Source of the DNA: Firmicutes bacterium UBA6132
Lineage (GTDB): Bacteria; Bacillota_A; Clostridia; Tissierellales; Sedimentibacteraceae
DNA: 23,302 nucleotides
Direction: 5' to 3'
Assembly: GCA_002435835.1 (NCBI GenBank)
Contig: DIVM01000013.1
Location: forward strand, 30,935-54,236
Shown here piece after piece: positions 7,576 through 14,704 of the stretch. A program made the translations under genes and the position numbers. Each line of letters begins with the position of its first letter. Position 1 is the stretch's first letter. The notes beneath the pieces were generated by a model. The model did not search any database, had not been told where the DNA came from, and worked only from the letters and a program-made list of their open reading frames with translations.

Positions 7576-8943
7576 ATGAAGAATAAAAAAGAATTTGCAG
7601 CAACAACTTCTGATACTGGCCTTGGAACGAAAGATTTAAAAAGAGTTTTAGGAAGAAAAGATTTGATGTCGATCGCTGTTGGACAAATAATAGGAGCAGG
7701 GATTATGTCTCTGACAGGTGTTGCAATAGGAATGACGGGGAAATCGGTTCCACTATCATTCATGGTAGCAGCAATTTTTACAATTATTATGGCAATACCT
7801 GTAATCATTATTGGTGGAACTGTTCGTATGCGTGGTGGTCAATATACTCAGGTTGCTATTCTTGCAGGACAAAAGTGGGCAGGCGTTTTTATGATTACAT
7901 ATATATTTTCTAATGTTGCTCTTGCTATGTATGCAATTTCCTTTGCACAATATGCGCAGTCATTAATACCCGGTGTACCATTAATGCCAGCAGCAGTTAT
8001 TATGATGACAGTGTTTTATGTTCTTAATCTTATGGGCGTTCAAGGTGCTGCTGTTGTTCAAAATTCAATGGTAGTGTTAATGGCTGCAGGTCTTGCAATG
8101 TTTGTTGGATTTGGGGTTGGACATGTACAACCTGGTATTTTAAGTGGTCCTGACTTTATGACTAATGGGATAAGAGGTATTATGGGTGCAGGTGCATTGT
8201 TGGCTTTTGCAGCTGGTGGAGCTACTGTAGTTATCAATTTTGGTGCTGAAGCAAAAAATCCTACTAAAGATATTCCGATTGTAATAATAGTATCTACACT
8301 TGCTGTTTCAGGCTTATATGCATTTATGAGCATTGTTGCAGCGAACGTATTACCAATAAGCGAAGTTGCCAACCAACCATTGGCATTAGTTGCAAAAGCT
8401 GTTATGCCACAATGGGCATTTGTATTCTTTACAGTATGCGGAGCTGGATTTGCACTTGCTACTACATTAAATGCTACATTGGCATGGGTAACAAAACCTG
8501 TACTTCAAGCAGTTGAAGATGGTTGGTTTCCTAAATTCCTTGGTGCAATCAATGAAAAATATAAAACTCCTCATGTTTTGTTGACAATATTCTATGTGAT
8601 TGGTCTTGTGCCAATAATAACAGGTTTGTCTATTGGAGCTATTGCAAATGCAGCTATGCTAATCATTCAAGCATTCAATGTAGTTTTAAGTTTAGCTTTA
8701 GTGAGATTGCCAAAAGCATTGCCTGAAGAATATTTAAAATCGAAAGTAAAAGTTTCTCAACCTGTGCTTAAATTAATATCATTCGGTGCAGCAGCTTGTG
8801 CAGCATATCAGTTCTACTTGCTGTGGGGATTCTCAACAAATGTTGAAAGAATTTATGTAGCAGCTATATTAGTTTTATCTGTTATATTTGGTTTTGCAAT
8901 GGACAAAAAAGCTAAGATGACTATAAGTTATGAGGCTGATTAA
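7576..8943 (+). CDS. APC-family amino acid permease
   Basis: Membrane transporter of 455 aa with about 12 hydrophobic helices and the amino acid-polyamine-organocation fold. The first helix carries VGQIIGAGIMSLTGVAIG (about residues 36-53), where the broken GAG segment binds the substrate amino group. Helix 6 has the FAAGGATVVINFGAEAKNPTKDIP motif, typical of the family. AAGGAG at 7563-7568 precedes the ATG by 7 nt. It opens a likely operon with the redoxin-like gene (58-nt gap) and the MalY/PatB-type gene (70-nt gap), under a consensus promoter with an operator at +1. The PLP enzyme partner hints at an amino acid that is cleaved or transaminated after uptake, possibly a sulfur amino acid. 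The substrate is not shown by the sequence. Confidence 0.92.
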   Translation: MKNKKEFAATTSDTGLGTKDLKRVLGRKDLMSIAVGQIIGAGIMSLTGVAIGMTGKSVPLSFMVAAIFTIIMAIPVIIIGGTVRMRGGQYTQVAILAGQKWAGVFMITYIFSNVALAMYAISFAQYAQSLIPGVPLMPAAVIMMTVFYVLNLMGVQGAAVVQNSMVVLMAAGLAMFVGFGVGHVQPGILSGPDFMTNGIRGIMGAGALLAFAAGGATVVINFGAEAKNPTKDIPIVIIVSTLAVSGLYAFMSIVAANVLPISEVANQPLALVAKAVMPQWAFVFFTVCGAGFALATTLNATLAWVTKPVLQAVEDGWFPKFLGAINEKYKTPHVLLTIFYVIGLVPIITGLSIGAIANAAMLIIQAFNVVLSLALVRLPKALPEEYLKSKVKVSQPVLKLISFGAAACAAYQFYLLWGFSTNVERIYVAAILVLSVIFGFAMDKKAKMTISYEAD

Positions 8944-9001
8944 TAATAATTAGTTATAAAAATCTATTAAGTGTTATAATCTTAGAAGGAGTGGAGTATA
9001 T

Positions 9002-9538
9002 ATGAAATTAGAAGTTGGAAATAAAATGCCTGATTATATTGTTGATACACCTTATGAAAGAGGCATAAGTCTTAGTAATTTGCTAAGCGATAATAAAACT
9101 GCAATATTATTTTTAAGATATGCAGGATGCACTTTATGCAGGTTTGATATGATGATATTAAAAGATGAATATGAAAAAATAAAAGAGTCGGGCGGAAAAG
9201 TATTAATAGTTCTACAGTCAGACCCTGATAAATTAAGCAAAGAAATTGAAAAAGAATTTTATCCCTTTGATATTGTTTGTGATCCAAGCCAAGAACTATA
9301 TAAACAACTCGAAATTAAACCCGCTAACTCTCAAGAAGAAATGATTGGTCCAGATTCATTGGAAAAATTAGCAAAGTTACAATCATCAGGATTAACTCAT
9401 GGAGATTATGAAGGAAATGAAATGCAGTTGCCTGCAGCATTTGTTGTGGACAAGGAATTGAATCTGACATATGCTCACTATGCAGCAAATATTACAGATA
9501 TGCCTGATGTAGATGAAATAGCTCAATTATTAAAATAA
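9002..9538 (+). CDS. Peroxiredoxin-like redoxin-domain protein
   Basis: Soluble protein of 178 aa with a thioredoxin-fold, AhpC/TSA-like core. The active-site region is ILFLRYAGCTLCRFDM with a CxxC pair (Cys43, Cys46) after the first long strand. Next come KVLIVLQSDPDKL and IVCDPSQELYKQL, the usual redoxin strands, and PAAFVVDKELNLTYAHYA near the C terminus carries the cis-proline strand. The CTLC pair resembles peroxiredoxin-like proteins rather than classical 2-Cys peroxiredoxins. GGAG at 8993-8996 precedes the ATG. It sits between a permease and a MalY/PatB-type PLP enzyme, apparently in one transcript. It may handle disulfides, thiols or hydrosulfide made by that enzyme; this role is inferred from context. 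Confidence 0.8.
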   Translation: MKLEVGNKMPDYIVDTPYERGISLSNLLSDNKTAILFLRYAGCTLCRFDMMILKDEYEKIKESGGKVLIVLQSDPDKLSKEIEKEFYPFDIVCDPSQELYKQLEIKPANSQEEMIGPDSLEKLAKLQSSGLTHGDYEGNEMQLPAAFVVDKELNLTYAHYAANITDMPDVDEIAQLLK

Positions 9539-9608
9539 ATACGTAATCAAATTAGCTTTAAACTGATGTTCAAAAATATAAAATAGAGAATGAGAGGAAT
9601 GAATTATT

Positions 9609-10832
9609 ATGAAATATGATTTTACAAGCATTATAGACCGCAGAGGAAAAGATGCCATAGCTGTGGATTTGATGAAAGGTTTTGGACCGGAAGCACCGAA
9701 AGAAGGATTTGACATAATTCCTATGTGGGTTGCAGATATGAATTTCCCAACAGTGCCTACCATTCAAGAAGCTATTATTGAGCGTGCAAAGCATCCCATG
9801 TTTGGATATTTCCAATTAAATAAAGAATACTTTGATTCGATTATAAATTGGCACGAAACTCGCAACGATGTAACTGATCTTACATCAGAACATATAGGTT
9901 ATGAAAATGGTGTACTTGGATGCTCAACAGCAGCGTTAAATGCATTTACAGCTCCTGGGGATTGTGTTTTATTACACTCACCAACTTATATAGGCTTTAC
10001 AATGTCTATAGAAAACAATGGACGCAAAATAATTCACAGTCAGCTTGTACAGGATGAAAATGGTGTATGGCGAATGGATTATGAAGATATGGATGCGAAG
10101 TTAAAACAATATAATATTCATTTTGCAGTATTCTGCTCTCCTCACAACCCATGCGGTCGTGTTTGGGAACGCGAAGAAATTGAAAAAGCTATGGAAGTTT
10201 ACAAAAATAATGATTGTATTGTTGTATCCGATGAAATATGGAGTGATATTGTATTATATGATAACAAACATATACCAACACAAAGCGTAAACGAAGATGC
10301 TCGTAATCGTACAATTGCTATATATGCTCCAAGCAAAACATTCAATCTTGCAGGATTAGTTGGTGCATACCATATAATTTACAGCAAGTATCTCCGTGAC
10401 CGTGTAAAATCACAAGGCAGCAAACCACATTACAATGAATTGAATGTATTTTCAGAGCATGCATTGATTGGTGCATACAAACCTGAAGGTCATGAGTGGG
10501 TTGAAGAGCTTAAACAAGTAATTGCTGAAAATATTGACTATGCATATGATCACATCATGAATAATTACGAAGGCATTAAAACTTCAAAACCTCAAGGAAC
10601 ATATATGCTGTATCTTGACTGCGAAGAGTATTGCAAGAAACATGACATGACACTTGAACAGCTATACAAAGCAGGAACTGATGTAGGAGTTATGTGGCAG
10701 GATGGACGTCCTTTCCACCGCCCATATGCAATTCGTTTAAATCTTGCATTGCCTAAAACAAGTGTTATAGAAGCTTTTGAACGTTTGGACGAGTACGTTT
10801 TTAAAGCTAATGAATTGGTTAAAGGATTTTAA
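9609..10832 (+). CDS. MalY/PatB-family PLP-dependent aminotransferase / C-S lyase
   Basis: Fold-type I PLP enzyme of 407 aa. The cofactor lysine is Lys243 in PSKTFNLAGL, Asp208 lies in VVSDEIWSDIVL, and the substrate/phosphate loop HNPCGRVW is at about 179-186. The N-terminal IPMWVADMNFPTVPTIQEAI and GYFQ segments are hallmarks of MalY/PatB rather than of general aspartate aminotransferases. The C-terminal RPYAIRLNLALP holds the carboxylate-binding Arg. Family members cleave cystathionine or cysteine conjugates to pyruvate, ammonia and a thiol, and some act as aminotransferases. GAGAGG at 9592-9597 precedes the ATG with a long 11-nt spacer. It is the third gene after the APC permease. An 18-bp hairpin follows the stop codon. 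Confidence 0.88.
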   Translation: MKYDFTSIIDRRGKDAIAVDLMKGFGPEAPKEGFDIIPMWVADMNFPTVPTIQEAIIERAKHPMFGYFQLNKEYFDSIINWHETRNDVTDLTSEHIGYENGVLGCSTAALNAFTAPGDCVLLHSPTYIGFTMSIENNGRKIIHSQLVQDENGVWRMDYEDMDAKLKQYNIHFAVFCSPHNPCGRVWEREEIEKAMEVYKNNDCIVVSDEIWSDIVLYDNKHIPTQSVNEDARNRTIAIYAPSKTFNLAGLVGAYHIIYSKYLRDRVKSQGSKPHYNELNVFSEHALIGAYKPEGHEWVEELKQVIAENIDYAYDHIMNNYEGIKTSKPQGTYMLYLDCEEYCKKHDMTLEQLYKAGTDVGVMWQDGRPFHRPYAIRLNLALPKTSVIEAFERLDEYVFKANELVKGF

Positions 10833-10864
10833 GAATTAAAAAAAGAATGTAACGATAAATGTAA

Positions 10865-10908
10865 AATATGTTTAGTCCACAGTATTTAAACTGTGGACTA
10901 AACATATT
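10865..10908. repeat. 18-bp perfect hairpin between the PLP enzyme and EFR1 genes
   Basis: 10865-10882 pairs perfectly with 10891-10908 across an 8-nt loop. There is no T-tract afterwards, so it is not a standard intrinsic terminator. It ends 24 nt before the EFR1 start codon and next to its ribosome binding site. The outer stem contains TGTTTAG and CTAAACA, the same half sites as the operators at 6984-7000 and 7173-7187. It may stabilise or process mRNA or be bound as DNA. Confidence 0.6.
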
Positions 10909-10932
10909 ATTAAAAAGAGAGGGGAACATAGC

Positions 10933-11697
10933 ATGAAATTTAATAATGTTTATGCAGTATATTTTAGTCCAACTGGGGGTACAAAAAAATATGTAAAAAA
11001 AATAGCTGAAATGTTTTCTGGTACATTTAAGGAAATTGATTTAACATTTTTACAAAAAAGAGAAATGACATTTGAATTTTTAGAGGAAGACTTGGTAATT
11101 ATAGGGGCTCCAGTTTATGGAGGAAGATTACCTGATATTAATCTATTTCATAATCTGAAAGGGAAAAATACAAAATCTATATTTGTTGTGACCTATGGAA
11201 ACCGCGATTATGAGGATGCATTGTTAGAGGAAGCAGATATTTGTAAAAAAAATGGGTTTGTTTGTATTGGAGCAGCTGCATTAATAGCGCCACATTCATT
11301 TTCAGATAAGGTTGCATCAAATCGACCTGATGAGATGGACATTAAGAAATTACAAGAGTTTGTAGACCATATTCATGAAAAAGATGAAGATAATCTGGCA
11401 GATTTAAAACTTAAAGGAAATTATCCATTCAAAGAATTTAATAAAATTCCATTTTTCCCGGTTGGAGGAGATAACTGCAATGGATGTATGAAATGTGTAG
11501 AGCATTGCACAATGGGAGCGATTTCGAAAGATAATCCAAAGTCTACAGATATATCAAAGTGCATTGCATGTGTAGCGTGTGTAAAAATATGTCCAGAAAA
11601 ATCCAGACAAATTGTTCAGCCAGAAGCGATTCAGGTGCTATCATCATTGGAAAACTTTCTTTTAACGTTACATAAAGAACCAGAATTTTTTGTTTAA
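10933..11697 (+). CDS. EFR1-family flavodoxin-ferredoxin fusion
   Basis: Electron carrier of 254 aa with two modules. Residues 1-150 form a flavodoxin-like domain: YFSPTGGTKKY at 10-20 is the FMN phosphate loop, GAPVYGGRLPD at 58-68 and VTYGNRDYED at 86-95 line the flavin site. Residues 180-225 carry two [4Fe-4S] motifs: Cys182, 185, 188, 192 and Cys210, 213, 216, 220, the latter followed by Pro. The EFRI/EFR1 family is common in anaerobic Clostridia and its partners are mostly unknown. GAGAGGGG at 10917-10924 precedes the ATG by 8 nt. The DUF401 permease gene starts 13 nt after its stop codon, so the two form a pair. Confidence 0.9.
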   Translation: MKFNNVYAVYFSPTGGTKKYVKKIAEMFSGTFKEIDLTFLQKREMTFEFLEEDLVIIGAPVYGGRLPDINLFHNLKGKNTKSIFVVTYGNRDYEDALLEEADICKKNGFVCIGAAALIAPHSFSDKVASNRPDEMDIKKLQEFVDHIHEKDEDNLADLKLKGNYPFKEFNKIPFFPVGGDNCNGCMKCVEHCTMGAISKDNPKSTDISKCIACVACVKICPEKSRQIVQPEAIQVLSSLENFLLTLHKEPEFFV

Positions 11698-11710
11698 GGA
11701 TGGGATTTAA

Positions 11711-12922
11711 ATGGACATAATAAAATTAGTTTTAATTTTTTCTTGTATTATTGTAGTTATGAAGTTTAATAAACCTTTATATTTATCAATATCAGTTGGT
11801 ATTGTAGCAACTATTATACTTTATAAAATAAATTTACTTAAGTCTATTGAACTTATGGGAGCGGCTACTTTTAGTAAGGATACAATTTATCTTGTATTAG
11901 CTTTTTATTCAATCACTTTTTTACAGAGAATGCTAGAAAAAAGAGGACATATAATGTTAGCGGAAAAATCCTTAAGTAATTTATTTGATAGTAGAAGAGT
12001 TAATGCAATGGTTGCACCGTTTATAATTGGATTATTACCATCCCCTGGTGCAGTATTAATAGCAGCACCTATTGTTAATAATGCCGGTGGAAATTATATA
12101 ACCAGGGAAGAAAAGACTTTTGTAACAAGCTATTTTAGACATATTTCAGAATTGTTTTTGCCTACATATTCATCTATATTATTAGCACTAAGTTTATCAC
12201 ATATTGATATGACAGCATTTGTTTTAGGCATGTTGCCAATGGTAGTAGTATTATTTTTATTAGGATATTTTTTTTATGTTAGAAAAATTCCAAAGGAAAC
12301 GGGGATACCTAAATCAAATGATAATCCACAAGACATTAAGAATTTAATAATCAGCCTTTGGTCAATAGTACTAACCATATCAATTATCTTAGTATTTAAA
12401 ATACCAGTTCATTTAGCAGTGATACCAGTTATTATTCTATCCATTTTTTTTAATAAATTTAGTTTTAAAGAGATAAGACCTATGTTTAAATCAGCATTCG
12501 AAGCTAAAATGATTTTTATTACTGTTGTAATTATGATGTTTAAACAGATTATAACTTATTCAGGAGTTATTCAGAGATTACCTATATATTTTTCATTATT
12601 ACCCATATCACCAGCAATTATTTTTACATTAATATTTTTTTTTGGCACGTTTTTAGCAGGGTCACAAGCAATAATAGCTTTAGCGATGCCAATAGCATTT
12701 GCAACTGTACCAAATGGAGGATTAGGATTAATGCTATGTCTTATGTGTATGACTTATATAGCTTCCCAGGTTTCACCAACACATATATGCTTAGCAATAG
12801 TTACAGAAGAATATGGTGTTCAATTTAAGGATTTAGTTAAAAAAACTATGCCAATAGTACTATCTTTTGTTTTGATTAGCTCTTTATATAGTTATTTGGT
12901 ATTTTTAGTGTTTGAACTTTAA
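11711..12922 (+). CDS. DUF401-family membrane permease
   Basis: Hydrophobic protein of 403 aa with about 10-11 membrane spans, matching the DUF401 family, which resembles ion-transporter-superfamily carriers. Conserved loops are GLLPSPGAVLIAAPIVNNAG (about 105-124), LAGSQAIIALAMPIAFATVP (about 314-333) and SQVSPTHICLAIVTEEYG near 353. The first two are probably re-entrant substrate loops. Its start lies 13 nt after the EFR1 stop codon, with AAGGATGGGA as a modest ribosome binding site overlapping that stop. Substrate is unknown. The pairing with a flavodoxin-ferredoxin is notable because such a carrier has no evident need for electrons. No clear terminator follows. Confidence 0.82.
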   Translation: MDIIKLVLIFSCIIVVMKFNKPLYLSISVGIVATIILYKINLLKSIELMGAATFSKDTIYLVLAFYSITFLQRMLEKRGHIMLAEKSLSNLFDSRRVNAMVAPFIIGLLPSPGAVLIAAPIVNNAGGNYITREEKTFVTSYFRHISELFLPTYSSILLALSLSHIDMTAFVLGMLPMVVVLFLLGYFFYVRKIPKETGIPKSNDNPQDIKNLIISLWSIVLTISIILVFKIPVHLAVIPVIILSIFFNKFSFKEIRPMFKSAFEAKMIFITVVIMMFKQIITYSGVIQRLPIYFSLLPISPAIIFTLIFFFGTFLAGSQAIIALAMPIAFATVPNGGLGLMLCLMCMTYIASQVSPTHICLAIVTEEYGVQFKDLVKKTMPIVLSFVLISSLYSYLVFLVFEL

Positions 12923-13273
12923 TAATAACCTTTTTAATTAGGAATAAAACTTTTAATATAAAAGTTGCAAATGCAGAAATTTTCTCTTAGTACAAATTAG
13001 TCTAAGGTACTTTATTATTAGTAATTAAAATTAAAAATATTATATAATTGTAATTATAAGAGGTTCTCATAAAAAACATGACAAAATGGGATTAATTTAA
13101 TATAATTGAGTATAACATACGTAAGTGCTAATTAACGGATTGAAATAATCGTTCTGTTGACCAACTGACCAATAAGAACCGTCACTACCGGGCTTATGGT
13201 ATGTTTATAAGTTGATGCGTATAAGAAAATAGTGAAAATTAGGTAGAATATATTATAAAAGATGGAGGATAAG
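12923..13273. other. Intergenic gap with short repeats
   Basis: No supported gene. A more GC-rich patch around 13150-13200 contains tandem TGACCAAC/TGACCAAT (13158-13172) inside GTTCT...AGAAC (13151-13155 and 13175-13179), and a bulged AACGGATT/AATCGTT stem just before it (about 13135-13154). It could be an operator or the remnant of a lost gene. The promoter for the acetyltransferase gene is not obvious. Confidence 0.4.
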
Positions 13274-13696
13274 TTGAATATAAATATTAAATATGATAGC
13301 AAGGACATAGATTGGGAAATAGTAAGTTCTATTTTAGAAATAGCAGGTTTAAGTAGCACAGACCCAGAAACCTGTAAAATGGCCTTTTTAGGAAGTCAAG
13401 TGACTGTATTTGCTTTTGATGATGATAAATTGTTTGGAGTTGCCAGAGCCTTATCTGATGGTGTAAAGCAGGCAGCAATTTATGATGTTGCAATTTTGCC
13501 AGAATATCAGGGAAAGGGAGTAGGAAGACTATTGATAGAAGGTATAACAAATAGGCTGCCTAAATGTAATTTTATTTTGTATTCAAATGTAGGTAAAGAA
13601 GGTTTTTATGAAAAATTTGGTTTCCGACGTCTTAAGACAGGAATGGCAAAATTCATAAAGGTAGAAAGAATGAAAGAAAGAGGATTTATAGAATAG
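13274..13696 (+). CDS. GNAT-family N-acetyltransferase
   Basis: Soluble acyl-CoA-dependent acetyltransferase of 140 aa. Motif A is IYDVAILPEYQGKGVGRLLI (about 69-88), with QGKGVG as the pyrophosphate-binding loop. Motif B is FYEKFGFRRL near residues 111-120. An ATG at 13262 is in frame, but GGAGG at 13264-13268 lies inside that extension. It sits 5 nt before TTG 13274, which gives the usual N terminus (MNINIKYDS), so TTG is chosen. Substrate is unknown; such small enzymes act on amines, amino acids or protein N termini. It is monocistronic and convergent with the ECF gene. The segment after its stop codon shows remnants of coding-like sequence and a shared terminator. Confidence 0.88.
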   Translation: MNINIKYDSKDIDWEIVSSILEIAGLSSTDPETCKMAFLGSQVTVFAFDDDKLFGVARALSDGVKQAAIYDVAILPEYQGKGVGRLLIEGITNRLPKCNFILYSNVGKEGFYEKFGFRRLKTGMAKFIKVERMKERGFIE

Positions 13697-13715
13697 GTTT
13701 AACTGAAACAGGTAG

Positions 13716-13886
13716 ATAATATCCAATAGGACTTTCAGTGGCTGTTGGAGAAAAATAGTCATCATCAGTGGAAATCCACTTTATGAGCATGTAAATAAAA
13801 AAATAAAGTTAAAGAATGTTGTGCTAAGCATAATTAGTGCAACATTCTTTATTGCGTTAATGGGTATAGGTTTTATTTTATTTTAA
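13716..13886 (+). pseudogene. Possible gene-end remnant with a hydrophobic tail
   Basis: One frame is open from a stop at 13713 to TAA at 13884-13886. Its last ~20 residues (SIISATFFIALMGIGFILF) read like a membrane helix preceded by a basic stretch. It has no start codon with a ribosome binding site, and it runs through the terminator stem at 13810-13851 and into the end of the ECF gene. It is either chance or the tail of a lost membrane-protein gene. Confidence 0.15.
13810..13851. terminator. Bidirectional terminator between convergent genes
   Basis: A 12-bp perfect stem (13810-13821 with 13840-13851), extendable by four pairs including wobbles. On the minus strand it is followed by a T-rich stretch (TTTATTTTTTTATTT after a short gap), which suits the ECF gene. 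On the plus strand it serves the acetyltransferase gene more weakly. Confidence 0.75.
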
Positions 13887-14453
13887 TTTATTAAATATTC
13901 CAGCTGATTTTAAAGATGGCCTTAAACTGATATTTAATAATAAAGATACAACTACTGCTATTATAGCATTGACAGATGAAACTATGAATTTTGTTCCAGC
14001 AACTGCTGCTACGGCTTCCCATGTACTGTTTAATATAACATATTGTAAAATAATTGTTTTTGATATATATAAAGCTACATAACATGACGCACCAATTAAA
14101 GCAGCAAAAATATTTGCCGTTTTGTTTTCTCCATTAAACCCATTCATATGTGAAATTTTACCTGCTATGAAACCCATTGCAAATTTCATGATAAAAGTAA
14201 TCCAAAATTCCGGTGCAAATGCCGGGTCTGCTAAATCAAAAATAGCTGAACCAAATCCTGCTGCTAATCCTCCTATAGTGCTTCCAAAAAGAAGACCACT
14301 TAACAAACACATTACATTGCCTAAATGTAGCATTGTTTTGCCCAAAGGTGTTGGGATTTCAATTCTAAAGTTTGTTGCTACAAAAACCATGGCTGCCATT
14401 AAACCTATTGCTGTAAGTTTGTATACTGAAAATTTTTTCTTTTCTGCTTTCAT
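13878..14453 (-). CDS. ECF transporter S component
   Basis: Substrate-binding membrane subunit (191 aa) of an energy-coupling-factor vitamin transporter, with about six hydrophobic helices. The first helix LTAIGLMAAMVFVATNFRI is followed by the family pattern PTPLGKTMLHLGNVMCLLSG and FGSTIGGLAAGFGSAIFDLADP. The AxxxA-like small-residue face of helix 1 binds the shared EcfT subunit. No EcfA or EcfT genes are in the window, so it probably uses a shared (group II) module encoded elsewhere. The ribosome binding site AAGGGG (complement of 14461-14466) lies 7 nt from the ATG. No riboswitch was recognised in the short leader, so the vitamin is not identified. Confidence 0.88.
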   Translation of the reverse strand: MKAEKKKFSVYKLTAIGLMAAMVFVATNFRIEIPTPLGKTMLHLGNVMCLLSGLLFGSTIGGLAAGFGSAIFDLADPAFAPEFWITFIMKFAMGFIAGKISHMNGFNGENKTANIFAALIGASCYVALYISKTIILQYVILNSTWEAVAAVAGTKFIVSSVNAIIAVVVSLLLNISLRPSLKSAGIFNKLK

Positions 14454-14485
14454 ATCAGAACCCCTTTATAGTTTTTTATATTTAT

Positions 14486-14514
14486 ATAATATTTAATTAA
14501 TGACATTATGTAAA
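14486..14514 (-). promoter_or_regulatory. Sigma-A promoter of the ECF S-component gene
   Basis: On the minus strand, TTTACA (14514-14509), a 17-bp spacer and TATTAT (14491-14486) precede the start codon by about 32 nt. The leader is too short for a riboswitch. Confidence 0.65.
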
Positions 14515-14704
14515 TGCTTAGAATTAAAATTATTAAACAGTACAGATGTGGAATGTTAAATTATGAAATATAAATAATGGTTTAGTATAATAGTGTAATT
14601 ATGATATAATAGCTTAATTAATAAATATTTTTTATAAATGAAAATACTGTGAAGTTTGCTTGATAATCAATAAAAATTTAAATATACTGAAAATTGGTGA
14701 AAAA

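Noticed and set aside
13154..13217. Short open frame reading SVDQLTNKNRHYRAYGMFIS
   Set aside because: Only about 23 codons between stops with no start; it might be a gene fragment, but no family could be named.
14122..14496. 124-codon open frame on the plus strand opposite the ECF gene
   Set aside because: Antisense to a well-supported membrane protein; no family features and no ribosome binding site.
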